A stretch of 14,477 nucleotides of DNA from Candidatus Binatia bacterium (GTDB taxonomy: Bacteria; Desulfobacterota_B; Binatia; UBA9968; JAJDTQ01), in the NCBI GenBank assembly GCA_022827045.1, contig JAJDTQ010000232.1, forward strand, positions 1-14,477, given 5' to 3'. The notes below the pieces were generated by a model. That model searched no databases, was not told the DNA's origin, and saw nothing but the letters and a program-made list of their open reading frames with translations. Positions 1 to 7,097 of this stretch are shown here, piece by piece. The position numbers and the translations under genes are program-made. Within the stretch, counting starts at the first letter, position 1; the number at the start of each line of letters is the position of its first letter.

Positions 1-899
1 CCCGCGATCACCCACGGGTTGTCCTCCGTCCTCGGTATCCCCTCAAGCACCGCCTCCACCGCCGGCGTGAGCGGCACGCTCCGCCATCCCGTCTTGCCGT
101 CCCTCAGCCGAAGCTCCCCCGCCGTGCGGTCCACGTCGTCCCACCTGAGCGTCAGGATCTCGTTCCGGCGGCAGCCCGTGAGCAGCAGCAGGCGGATTGC
201 TGGAATGGCGGAGGGGAACACCGAGCCGTCGGCTTCCGCTTCGTCCAGCACCCGGCCCAACTCCCGGTACTCCCCGGGCGTGAGAAACCGCTCGCGGCGC
301 GCCTCCCTGTAGCGACGCACCGACCGGCACGGATTGCGCCGCGGCGGCGTCATCCCCCAGGCTTCCGCAAGACGGAACATGTTCGCCAGCACCCCCACCG
401 CCGCGTTCGCCTGGTAGGGCTTCTCCCTGAGCTTGTGGTGGAACTCCGAGACCTGTGGACGGTCCACCTCCGAGAGCCGCAGATGCCCCAGCTCCGGCAC
501 GATGTGCAGACGCAGGATGCGCCCGAACGTCTCCACCGTCGCGGGCCGGCAGTTCACCCGGACGTGCGCCTCCATGTAGCGCTCGGCAAGATCCGCCACC
601 GTGGGCTGGGACGCCGCCGGCGGAGGCACAGGTTCAAGCCCCTGCTTGATGCGGTCGATGACCAGCGCCGCCTTGCGGCGCGCGTCGTCCGGCGTAAGAC
701 TCCCGTAGCGGCCGAGAGCGAAGCGCTTCGGTGCCCCGCCCGCACCGCGCGTCTGCACGCACCAGACCTTGCGACCCGAGGCATAGACCCGGATGCCGAA
801 GCCCGGCAGGTCCCGGTCCCAGACCACGGTGTCGCCCGATTCCACGGCGAGCGCATCGACGGCGCGCTTGGTGAGCTTGACGGGTTGGCGCGTGGGCAT
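1..899 (-). CDS. DUF4102-type tyrosine recombinase (integrase), 3' end outside window
   Basis: This is a site-specific tyrosine recombinase of the type carried by P4-like phages and genomic islands; 299 codons are visible. Domains, N to C: a DUF4102-like arm-binding region (about residues 5-90, with WDRDLPGFGIRVYASG and FALGRYGSLTPDDAR), a helical core-binding domain (about 105-190), and the start of the catalytic domain. The first catalytic Arg is R244 in TGCRRNE and the beta-hairpin Lys is K269 in RDGKTG. The HxxR and Tyr motifs would lie beyond the window edge, so activity cannot be judged. The ATG at 899 is chosen because it is preceded by GGAGGAGA at a spacing of about 8 bases. Such proteins are usually about 400 residues, so roughly 100 are missing by position, not by mutation. 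The gene reads leftward, so any element body is expected to the left. Confidence 0.93.
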   Translation of the reverse strand, partial: MPTRQPVKLTKRAVDALAVESGDTVVWDRDLPGFGIRVYASGRKVWCVQTRGAGGAPKRFALGRYGSLTPDDARRKAALVIDRIKQGLEPVPPPAASQPTVADLAERYMEAHVRVNCRPATVETFGRILRLHIVPELGHLRLSEVDRPQVSEFHHKLREKPYQANAAVGVLANMFRLAEAWGMTPPRRNPCRSVRRYREARRERFLTPGEYRELGRVLDEAEADGSVFPSAIPAIRLLLLTGCRRNEILTLRWDDVDRTAGELRLRDGKTGWRSVPLTPAVEAVLEGIPRTEDNPWVIA

Positions 900-906
900 G
901 GGGCGG

Positions 907-937
907 TCTCCTCCGGTCTCGAAACTCGAAACCGGAG
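907..937 (-). promoter_or_regulatory. Integrase ribosome binding site inside an inverted repeat
   Basis: On the minus strand GGAGGAGA (907-914) is a strong Shine-Dalgarno sequence for the integrase. It overlaps one arm of a perfect 7-base inverted repeat, CTCCGGT (911-917) and ACCGGAG (931-937). The 13-base loop, with the adjoining arm bases, holds two tandem TTTCGAG copies on the minus strand. It could hide the ribosome binding site in an RNA hairpin or act as an operator. Both roles are inferred. Confidence 0.45.
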
Positions 938-940
938 AAA

Positions 941-969
941 ATGCTACCAGGACCGTAATCGTAACGCAA
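941..969 (-). promoter_or_regulatory. Candidate sigma-70 promoter for the integrase
   Basis: On the minus strand TTGCGT (964-969) and TAGCAT (941-946) are separated by exactly 17 bases. They match the -35 and -10 consensus at 3 and 4 of 6 positions. The site sits 42 bases upstream of the integrase start, at the expected place, but the match is modest. Confidence 0.3.
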
Positions 970-1042
970 CCCAATGAAGTCGCACCCCGGAGTGTGGGAG
1001 GTCATCCGCTGGCGCCGCTTGACCGAAGGAGCCAGGAGGATG

Positions 1043-1060
1043 AGTCGTTCGGGAACGACT
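1043..1060. repeat. Palindrome, possible operator
   Basis: AGTCGTTC and GAACGACT are perfect inverted 8-base arms around a central GG. A looser outer pair, TGAGT and ACTCA, flanks them. No T run follows, so it is not an intrinsic terminator. A dimeric regulator or recombination-protein site is possible. Confidence 0.4.
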
Positions 1061-1441
1061 ATAACTCACCGATATATAGGGACTTATTGCAGGGCTGTCA
1101 TGACGGGGCTTGACATGGTGACGCTTGTCCGCTACCCGAGGGAATGGTGGGAATCAGTTGAGATCATTATATGATATATTGGTCTTTTTCGCCGTCGGCT
1201 GCGTTGCTCTTCCTCGCGTGGTGCCCGCCACTGCTCGTCATCGCGCCTTGCCGACGACGAAAAATCCTGCGCATCTTATGGCGCGAATTAACCAGACAGG
1301 ACACTAGCGGTTTTACACACTGGTGGCGTGGATGTCCACGGCGCCGGATCGGGGGCATCCCGGAGGGTAATTCCATCGCCAAAGGGTGTTGCAACTTACT
1401 GGAATTACTGTCGAATCATATCGAGACTCCGCTTTGTTCGA

Positions 1442-1461
1442 GAATTTCTCCGAATTTCTCC
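1442..1461. repeat. Tandem duplication of a 10-base unit
   Basis: GAATTTCTCC occurs twice in direct tandem with no spacer, about 80 bases before the DUF898 gene. It may be a simple slippage duplication or paired regulator half-sites. Confidence 0.5.
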
Positions 1462-1536
1462 AATCGGTTGAAAATTCGCTGTCCTGTATGCCACAGTCGA
1501 AAAGAGGAGGAACACGCCGGACGCCAGGACTGGCCC

Positions 1537-2838
1537 ATGACACCACGACGCGACGACGTTTCGACCACGAACGAATCCGGCGGCATTCCGGGTGAAGACA
1601 GGGTCGCTCAACCCGCCGAGCCCGGAATGGTGGTTTTCGACGGCCTTCGAAGCGAGCTCGCCCGCTTGCTGATTCGCAACCTGCTCCTGAGCCTCCTCAC
1701 CCTCGGAATCTATCGATTCTGGGCAAAGACGCGCGTACGGCATCTCCTGTGGCGGCACGTCAAGATCCTGGGCGAGCCGCTGGAGTATCTGGGCACGGGA
1801 ACCGAGTTGTTGATCGGGTTTCTGGCAGTCGTCGTGTTCTTCGCGCCGGTCGCCACCGCCTATTCGTATGCCGTCCCGTTCCTGATCCCCACGGGGGTCC
1901 CTTTCAGCGGAATCGCCATACAGCTCTTCTACTATGCGGTGCTCGTATTCCTCATTCAGATAGCCGTCTATCGCGTGCGCCGCTATCGTCTGAGCCGTAC
2001 GGCGTGGCGTAGCGTGCGGTTCGGGCTCCACGGGTCCGCCTTCAAGTACGCCGCCATTTGGCTGCTGTACGGTCTCATGACCCTGGCGACGTTGGGTCTG
2101 GCCTACCCCTGGCTGCGCGTCGCCACCACCCGCTACTTCGCCGGCAACGCCCGGTTCGGCTCCACAAGCGTCTCGTTCGATGCACGCGCGGGTCGGCTTT
2201 TCCGGCGTTGGCTGACAGTCGCGGCGCCTGGTCTGGCGGCCGTCGGGCTGTTCATCGCCGTGAACGGAGAAGGCTTCGAGGCCCTCGGTTCCCTGTGGAA
2301 TGCGTTGCGGGAAGGCAAGGACATTACGAATCCCGTGGCATTGGTCTTGTTCGTGGTGCGCAAGTTCAATCTCATGCCGCTGTGGCTCGTAGTGCTCAGC
2401 TTTGTCCTGTTCGTCTGGTACCGGGTTGGAGAGTTCCGCTATTTCGTCGGCGCCATGCGCATCGGCGAGACCCGGCTGAGTTCCAGGATGGACACGGCCG
2501 TCGTCTATGGAGTCTATTTCGCGTTCCTCGTCGTGGTCGTCGGCGCCGCGCTGTTCCTGCTGATCGGGGTGCTCGGCAGTCTGATCGGCTTCCTCAAGCT
2601 GAGCGGCGTAACGGGTAATCAGGTGATCTTGCTGATCACGACGGTCCTGCTCCTGGCCATCTATTGGTTCTATGGCTTTGTCCGGATGCTGTTGGTTAAG
2701 GTCACGTTGTTGACGAACATCTGCGAAACGCTGAGCCTCGAGCGGCAGGAGGCGCTGAATCGAACGGTCCAGGCCACGGCCGCGCTGCCGAGGCATGGCG
2801 AGGGGCTGGCCGACGCCCTGGATGTGGGTGGGCTTTGA
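1537..2838 (+). CDS. DUF898 (YjgN-family) multi-pass membrane protein
   Basis: This is an inner-membrane protein of the DUF898/YjgN family, whose function is not established. The 433-residue product shows the family signature: VVFDG at residues 32-36, then LTLGIYRFWAKTRVR (54-68) and the LEYLGTGTELLIGF stretch. A degenerate second copy, LATLGLAYPWLRVATTRYF, suggests an internal repeat. About eight hydrophobic segments span residues 44-394. The C-terminal tail RHGEGLADALDVGGL is typical of the family. The open frame extends upstream to 1171, but the ATG at 1537 is preferred because the earlier part looks non-coding. AGAGGAGG lies 26 bases upstream, too far to be ideal, and an ATG at 1627 just before the conserved FDG is an alternative. 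The gene runs almost directly into the M48 gene, suggesting co-translation. Confidence 0.88.
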   Translation: MTPRRDDVSTTNESGGIPGEDRVAQPAEPGMVVFDGLRSELARLLIRNLLLSLLTLGIYRFWAKTRVRHLLWRHVKILGEPLEYLGTGTELLIGFLAVVVFFAPVATAYSYAVPFLIPTGVPFSGIAIQLFYYAVLVFLIQIAVYRVRRYRLSRTAWRSVRFGLHGSAFKYAAIWLLYGLMTLATLGLAYPWLRVATTRYFAGNARFGSTSVSFDARAGRLFRRWLTVAAPGLAAVGLFIAVNGEGFEALGSLWNALREGKDITNPVALVLFVVRKFNLMPLWLVVLSFVLFVWYRVGEFRYFVGAMRIGETRLSSRMDTAVVYGVYFAFLVVVVGAALFLLIGVLGSLIGFLKLSGVTGNQVILLITTVLLLAIYWFYGFVRMLLVKVTLLTNICETLSLERQEALNRTVQATAALPRHGEGLADALDVGGL

Positions 2839-2852
2839 CTGGAACACCAGGG

Positions 2853-3998
2853 ATGAGGTTCGCTGCCAACTACTACGACGGCGTCGTGGCCCGGTCACAA
2901 CCGGCCGTCATCGCCGTCATGGATGTGGGCATCGTCATCTTTGCCGTGCACGGGGCCATGCTCGCGCACTGGCCCGCCGAGCGAGTGGTCCTGGCGGAGC
3001 CGCCGCGTGACGGCGAGCCTGTTCGGATCGGGCTGGACGGCACCACTGCGCGGCTGGTGGTGGACGATCCGGGAGTGGTCGAGGCGCTCGAGAGGATGGC
3101 GCCCCGGCTCTACCATCGGGTGCGTCTGTCATGGGGAGGCCTTGCCCGCATCGTGGGGTGGGCCGGGGCCGCCGTGGGGTCCATCGTGTTCATCCTCCTG
3201 GTCGTCGTGCCTTCCCTGTCGGAGCAATTGGCGGCGGTCACTCCGCACACCGTCAGGGAACGCATCGGCTTCATGACGTTGCGGCAGCTCACCCGTCTCG
3301 TCAAGATCGACCGAAGCGGACCGCCCCGGCACCGGCGGCCATATTGTAGCGATGCCGAGGGACGGAACGCCCTTGAAGCGATGGCGGTGCGCATCACGGC
3401 GAACATGCCCGAGCCGCCGTCCTTGCGCCTCGTCGTGATCAATACGAGGATGGACAACGCGTTCGCCCTGCCCGGAGGCATCGTCGTCTTGACCAAAGGG
3501 CTCATCGACAGCGCCCAGAGCGCGGAGGAGGTCGCCGGCGTCATCGCTCATGAGATCGGCCACATCCACTACGACCACCCGATCCGGGGCATGTACCGCA
3601 CGGTGGCTGTCTCGATCGTGGTGGGCCTCGTGACCGGTGACGTGGCCGGGGGTATCCTGATCACGGGTCTCGGCCGATGGGTGCTCAACAGCGGCTACTC
3701 CCGCGTAGCCGAGCGGCAGGCGGACGACTATGCGCTGGAACGCCTGTATGCCGCGGGAATCGATTCCAAGGGATTCGAGGAGTTCTTTACCCGGGCGCTC
3801 GCGGCGCAGGCGCAGGGCGAAGGTTCGCTTTCCGGTCTCCTTTCGACCCATCCACTCACCCGCGAGCGTGTCGAGACCGTGCGCCGAGCGCCGCGCGCCA
3901 CCGGAAAGGTGTTCGGCGGCGACCGCCGGGAATGGCGGAGACTCCGTCTCATATGCTGGAGGACACGGGCCGCGCCGCCGCCGATCCGGATCCGCTGA
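2853..3998 (+). CDS. M48-family membrane zinc metalloprotease
   Basis: This is a zinc endopeptidase of the M48 (Ste24/HtpX/BepA-like) clan. From the ATG at 2853 it has 381 residues. An N-terminal region with ANYYDG (5-10) is seen in M48 proteins paired with DUF898. A transmembrane helix follows (about 100-120), then the protease domain with HEIGH at 233-237 and the third zinc ligand E287 in ERQADDYA. NAFALPGG, GLLSTHPLTRERV and a second hydrophobic stretch after the active site also fit. An in-frame TTG at 2835 overlaps the previous stop codon as TTGA and would add six residues. Neither start has a strong ribosome binding site; ATG is chosen because conserved sequence begins beside it. The pairing with DUF898 suggests membrane-protein quality control, but the substrate is unknown. 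Confidence 0.9.
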   Translation: MRFAANYYDGVVARSQPAVIAVMDVGIVIFAVHGAMLAHWPAERVVLAEPPRDGEPVRIGLDGTTARLVVDDPGVVEALERMAPRLYHRVRLSWGGLARIVGWAGAAVGSIVFILLVVVPSLSEQLAAVTPHTVRERIGFMTLRQLTRLVKIDRSGPPRHRRPYCSDAEGRNALEAMAVRITANMPEPPSLRLVVINTRMDNAFALPGGIVVLTKGLIDSAQSAEEVAGVIAHEIGHIHYDHPIRGMYRTVAVSIVVGLVTGDVAGGILITGLGRWVLNSGYSRVAERQADDYALERLYAAGIDSKGFEEFFTRALAAQAQGEGSLSGLLSTHPLTRERVETVRRAPRATGKVFGGDRREWRRLRLICWRTRAAPPPIRIR

Positions 3999-4018
3999 AG
4001 GAACGGCCCGCGGCGACC

Positions 4019-5290
4019 TCAGCCCAACGGGTTGAAGAACGCCTTGGTGCCGCGGGCCTCCACCGCCTGGCCGATGCGCTCGAGGGCGTGGACATAGGCG
4101 GCGGTGCGCATGCTGACGGCCTTGTCCCTGGCCACCTCCCACACGCGCCGGGTTTCGGGCTCCAGGATGGCCTTGAGCTTCGCGTGCACCTCCTCCACCG
4201 GCCAGTAGTAGCCCGCCTTGTTCTGCACCCACTCGAAGTAGGACACCGTCACTCCTCCCGAATTGGCCAGGATGTCGGGAATCACCACCGTGCCCTTCTT
4301 GTCGAGGACCACGTCGCCGGCCGGCGTTGTCGGGCCGTTTGCGAGCTCCAGGACGATCGGCGCCTTGATCCTGGCCGCGTTGGTTTCGGTGATCTGGTTC
4401 TCCACCGCGGCGGGAATCAGCACGTCGCATTCCGCCTCCAGCAGCGCCGCGTTGTCGAGTTCGCGCGCCGTGCCGCGCGTGGGCGCGCCGGCGACGCTCC
4501 GGGTCCGGTTCTTGTGCTCCATCACCGCGTACGGATTCATGCCGTCGGGGTCGTAGATGGCGGACGTCGAATCCGACAGCCCTATGATCCTGTAACCGTC
4601 GTCGTGAAGCAGGCGCGCGCAGTGGAACGAGGCGTTGCCGAACCCCTGGAGCACGATCCGCGAACTCTCCGGAGTGACTCCAAGCTCTCCCTTGAGCTGC
4701 CGCAGCACGTAGAAGCCGCCCCGCCCGGTGGCGTCGTCCCGTCCGAGCGAGCCGCCCAGCGCCACCGGCTTGCCGGTGATGATGGCCGGGCTGGGATGGC
4801 CGGTGATGGTGCCGTACTCGTCCGCCATCCAGGCCATGACGATGCCGTTGGTGTACATGTCCGGGGCGGGGATGTCGCGCTCGGGTCCGATGAAGCGCGA
4901 GAACGCCTCGACGTAGGAGCGGCTCAGGCGCTCCAGCTCGGCCCGTGAGAGCGTCTTGACATCCACCGACACGCCGCCCTTGGCACCGCCGAAAGGGAGG
5001 TTCACGACCGCGCACTTGAAGGTCATCCAGAACGCCAGCGCCATCACCTCGTCCACGTTCACCGCGGGATGGAAGCGGATGCCGCCCTTGGTGGGGCCGC
5101 GGGTGTCGTCATAGCGGCAGCGCCACGCCTTGAACGCCTTGCGCGAGCCGTCGTCCATGCGCACCAGCAGGGTCGCGGCCAGCGTTTCCTTGGGATACCG
5201 GAGCTGGTCGATGATTTCGCGCTCGATGTCGAGATAGCGGGCGGCGTCTTCGAGGCGCTGCCGCGCGGTAGAGAACAGATCCGTGGCCAT
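4019..5290 (-). CDS. Glu/Leu/Phe/Val dehydrogenase, probably glutamate dehydrogenase
   Basis: It probably catalyses reversible oxidative deamination of L-glutamate to 2-oxoglutarate and ammonia in the cytoplasm. The 423-residue length is normal for the hexameric bacterial class. Visible landmarks are K68 in GPTKGGIRFHP, K92 in TFKCAV, catalytic K104 in PFGGAKGG and catalytic Asp D144 in PAPDMYTN. The Rossmann motif GFGNAS is at 216-221, and ANGPTTPAGD and SYFEWVQN lie in the C-terminal half. The ATG at 5290 is chosen because AAAGGAGC (5298-5305) lies about 7 bases upstream. The frame extends 16 codons further without support. The gene is divergent from the aminomutase and converges with the M48 gene across 20 bases, where no intrinsic terminator is visible. 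Cofactor choice (NAD or NADP) and leucine or phenylalanine specificity cannot be settled by eye. Confidence 0.93.
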   Translation of the reverse strand: MATDLFSTARQRLEDAARYLDIEREIIDQLRYPKETLAATLLVRMDDGSRKAFKAWRCRYDDTRGPTKGGIRFHPAVNVDEVMALAFWMTFKCAVVNLPFGGAKGGVSVDVKTLSRAELERLSRSYVEAFSRFIGPERDIPAPDMYTNGIVMAWMADEYGTITGHPSPAIITGKPVALGGSLGRDDATGRGGFYVLRQLKGELGVTPESSRIVLQGFGNASFHCARLLHDDGYRIIGLSDSTSAIYDPDGMNPYAVMEHKNRTRSVAGAPTRGTARELDNAALLEAECDVLIPAAVENQITETNAARIKAPIVLELANGPTTPAGDVVLDKKGTVVIPDILANSGGVTVSYFEWVQNKAGYYWPVEEVHAKLKAILEPETRRVWEVARDKAVSMRTAAYVHALERIGQAVEARGTKAFFNPLG

Positions 5291-5537
5291 GACGTTCGCT
5301 CCTTTCCAGCCTTCGCGAGGCTGTATCCGAATAACCAATCGCCCCCAATGAATAGTAAAGCAGAAAAAACGGCAAGGCCGAAAAATCGGTCCGTTTATGG
5401 ACGTCTACGGCTGCTTGCAATACGATGTGGGCAACGATTATTCTCTTTTCTTGTCTTTCAAATTGGCGTCGGCGGAGTATACTTGTAGTGACACCGGCGA
5501 TTGGACGGCGAATCGCGAAATTCTTGGGAGGTGAGTC
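5291..5537. promoter_or_regulatory. Divergent promoter region between dehydrogenase and aminomutase
   Basis: This is the only AT-richer gap between two divergent metabolic genes, so both promoters should lie here. Rightward candidates are TTGCAA (5415-5420) with TATTCT (5439-5444) at 18-base spacing, and an isolated -10-like TATACT (5478-5483). An inverted repeat GCGATT/AATCGC (5497-5516) sits between these and the aminomutase ribosome binding site GGGAGGTGA (5526-5534). Leftward, a short CGGC-CTT-GCCG stem followed by six T (5364-5380) lies in the dehydrogenase leader and could attenuate transcription, but a 4-base stem is weak. No known riboswitch is recognised. Confidence 0.4.
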
Positions 5538-6977
5538 ATGAGCAAAGTTTCATCGGAACCCGGCAACGAGCCCGCACGCGACCCGGGGATGACGTCTCTC
5601 CAAGCGGAGGAAGAAACCCTCACTCAAGAGGTGCCGATCTTTCCTTCCGAGCGCTACAAAGCGCTGTCGACGAAGCATCTCGACGAGATTTCGCAGCTCG
5701 ATCGTCTTCCCAAGGATGACCGCTTCGCCATGAAGGTGGTGGCTAATGTGCTGCCCTTCCGCTCCAACCGGTACGTGATCGATCACCTCATCGACTGGGA
5801 TCGGGTGCCCGACGATCCGGTCTTCCAGATGACCTTTCCGCAGCAGGGGATGCTCGAGGAGGTCGACTTCCTGCGCATGGCCGACCTCTTGCGGCGCGAT
5901 GCGTCCGCCGGCGAGATCAAGACCGGCGCCCACGAGATCCGCGAGAAGCTCAACCCGCACCCCGCCGGGCAGAGGGAGCTGAACATTCCCAAGGTCGCGC
6001 AGGAGACCATTCACGGGCTGCAGCACAAGTACCGCGAGACCGTGCTGTTCTTCCCCAGCCAGGGGCAGACCTGCCATGCCTACTGCACCTTCTGCTTCCG
6101 CTGGGCGCAGTTCGTGGGCGACAACGAGCTCAAGATCGTCGCCAAGGAGGCGGACGGCCTGCATGACTATCTGGCCACGCATCCCGACGTCACCGATCTC
6201 CTGGTGACCGGCGGCGATCCCATGATCATGAAGACCGCGGTGTTCGCCAACTACCTGGAGCCGTTGGTGGACGACCCGCGGTTCGCTCACGTCCAGGACA
6301 TCCGCATCGGCACCAAGGCATTGACGTTCTGGCCCTACCGTTTCGTCGGCGACGAGGACGCGGACGACATGTTGCGCCTGATCGAGAAGATCGTGAAGGC
6401 GGGCAAGCACGTCGCCATCATGGCCCACTTCAATCACTGGAGGGAGCTGGAGACCAACGTGGTCCGGGAGGCGATCCGCCGCCTGCGCGACGCCGGCGCG
6501 GTGATCCGCTGCCAGGCGCCGCTGCTGCGCCACATCAACGACTCGTCGGACGTGTGGATTCGCATGTGGGAGGAGGAAGTACGGCTGGGAATGATCCCCT
6601 ACTACATGTTCGTGGAGCGGGACACCGGCGCGCGCAACTACTTCGAGGTGCCGCTGGAGGAAGCCTGCAGGATCTTCCAGAACGCCTACAAGTTCGTCTC
6701 CGGCCTCGGCCGCACGGTGCGCGGCCCGAGCATGAGCGCGACCCCCGGCAAGGTGGAGATCCAGGACGTGCAGGAGATCGCCGGCGAGAAGGTGTTCATC
6801 CTCCGGTTCCTGCAGGGACGCAATCCCGACTGGGTCGGCCGCCCGTTCTTCGCCGCCTACGACCCGGAAGTCACGTGGTTCGACGGGTTGCGCCCCGCCT
6901 TCGGCCAGGAGAAGTTCTTCTACACCGACGACTTCAACGCCATGGTCCAGGGCCGCTGGCCCACCACCAAGCATTAG
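5538..6977 (+). CDS. KamA-family radical SAM/PLP aminomutase, substrate probably not lysine
   Basis: The 479-residue protein belongs to the lysine 2,3-aminomutase family, which moves an amino group using a 4Fe-4S cluster, S-adenosylmethionine and pyridoxal phosphate. The cluster motif CxxxCxxC is C179, C183 and C186 in CHAYCTFC, followed by R188, which matches the carboxylate-binding Arg134 of the clostridial enzyme. K405 in ATPGKVEI matches the PLP lysine (Lys337). A gap-free comparison by eye with the clostridial sequence, from memory, puts R361 and S398 where the lysine-binding Asp293 and Asp330 should be. Lysine is therefore an unlikely substrate. The N terminus is longer than in lysine mutase (about 416 residues). 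The start is firm: GGGAGGTGA precedes the ATG by about 6 bases. A strong terminator follows. The adjacent dehydrogenase suggests glutamate metabolism, by inference only. Confidence 0.9.
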   Translation: MSKVSSEPGNEPARDPGMTSLQAEEETLTQEVPIFPSERYKALSTKHLDEISQLDRLPKDDRFAMKVVANVLPFRSNRYVIDHLIDWDRVPDDPVFQMTFPQQGMLEEVDFLRMADLLRRDASAGEIKTGAHEIREKLNPHPAGQRELNIPKVAQETIHGLQHKYRETVLFFPSQGQTCHAYCTFCFRWAQFVGDNELKIVAKEADGLHDYLATHPDVTDLLVTGGDPMIMKTAVFANYLEPLVDDPRFAHVQDIRIGTKALTFWPYRFVGDEDADDMLRLIEKIVKAGKHVAIMAHFNHWRELETNVVREAIRRLRDAGAVIRCQAPLLRHINDSSDVWIRMWEEEVRLGMIPYYMFVERDTGARNYFEVPLEEACRIFQNAYKFVSGLGRTVRGPSMSATPGKVEIQDVQEIAGEKVFILRFLQGRNPDWVGRPFFAAYDPEVTWFDGLRPAFGQEKFFYTDDFNAMVQGRWPTTKH

Positions 6978-6998
6978 CCGCGCGCACGGACAGCACAC

Positions 6999-7037
6999 AA
7001 AAGGGGGCGGCGCATGCGCCGCCCCCTTTTGTTTTTT
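6999..7037. terminator. Strong intrinsic terminator, probably bidirectional
   Basis: Positions 6999-7030 form a perfect 32-base palindrome: AAAAGGGGGCGGCGCA followed by its exact complement. GTTTTTTT follows on the plus strand. It starts 22 bases after the aminomutase stop. The leading AAAA gives a U run on the other strand, so it can also end the leftward Lhr operon, whose last stop is 68 bases away. Confidence 0.9.
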
Positions 7038-7097
7038 TCCAAGTTCGTTTCGTTGGTGTCAGTCAGACAGGCCACGAATACGCTGGATGAGGCGGTC

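Larger units (their letters stand above)
970..1536. other. Gene-poor spacer with AT-rich patches and palindromes
   Basis: I see no convincing gene in this stretch. It is visibly less GC-rich than its surroundings, notably around 1060-1090, 1160-1185 and 1400-1475. It contains a near-perfect palindrome (1043-1060), an AT-rich inverted repeat ATCAT-TAT-ATGAT (1163-1175) and a tandem 10-base repeat (1442-1461). A 44-codon frame at 1040-1174 has AAGGAG 8 bases before its ATG, but its product resembles nothing I know and the palindrome lies in its first codons. A consensus -35 TTGACA at 1109-1114 has no good -10 partner. The composition and the neighbouring integrase fit an island boundary or a decayed gene. 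No tRNA end or att duplication was found. Confidence 0.5.

Noticed and set aside
1040..1174. 44-codon frame with a good ribosome binding site
   Set aside because: The product is unlike any small protein I know, its first codons are a palindrome, and one short frame is weak evidence.
1171..1536. Upstream extension of the DUF898 reading frame
   Set aside because: It is in frame but shows no family similarity, and its composition resembles the non-coding spacer. The ATG at 1537 is more credible.
3129..5015. 628-codon minus-strand open frame
   Set aside because: It overlaps both the M48 gene (antisense) and the dehydrogenase (wrong frame). It is low-complexity and lacks motifs.
5364..5380. Short hairpin with a T run in the dehydrogenase leader as a terminator or attenuator
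   Set aside because: The stem is only 4 base pairs. It is mentioned within the promoter region but not called as a terminator.
5550..6998. 482-codon minus-strand open frame
   Set aside because: It is antisense to the aminomutase, whose catalytic motifs are clear. No domain is recognisable in it.
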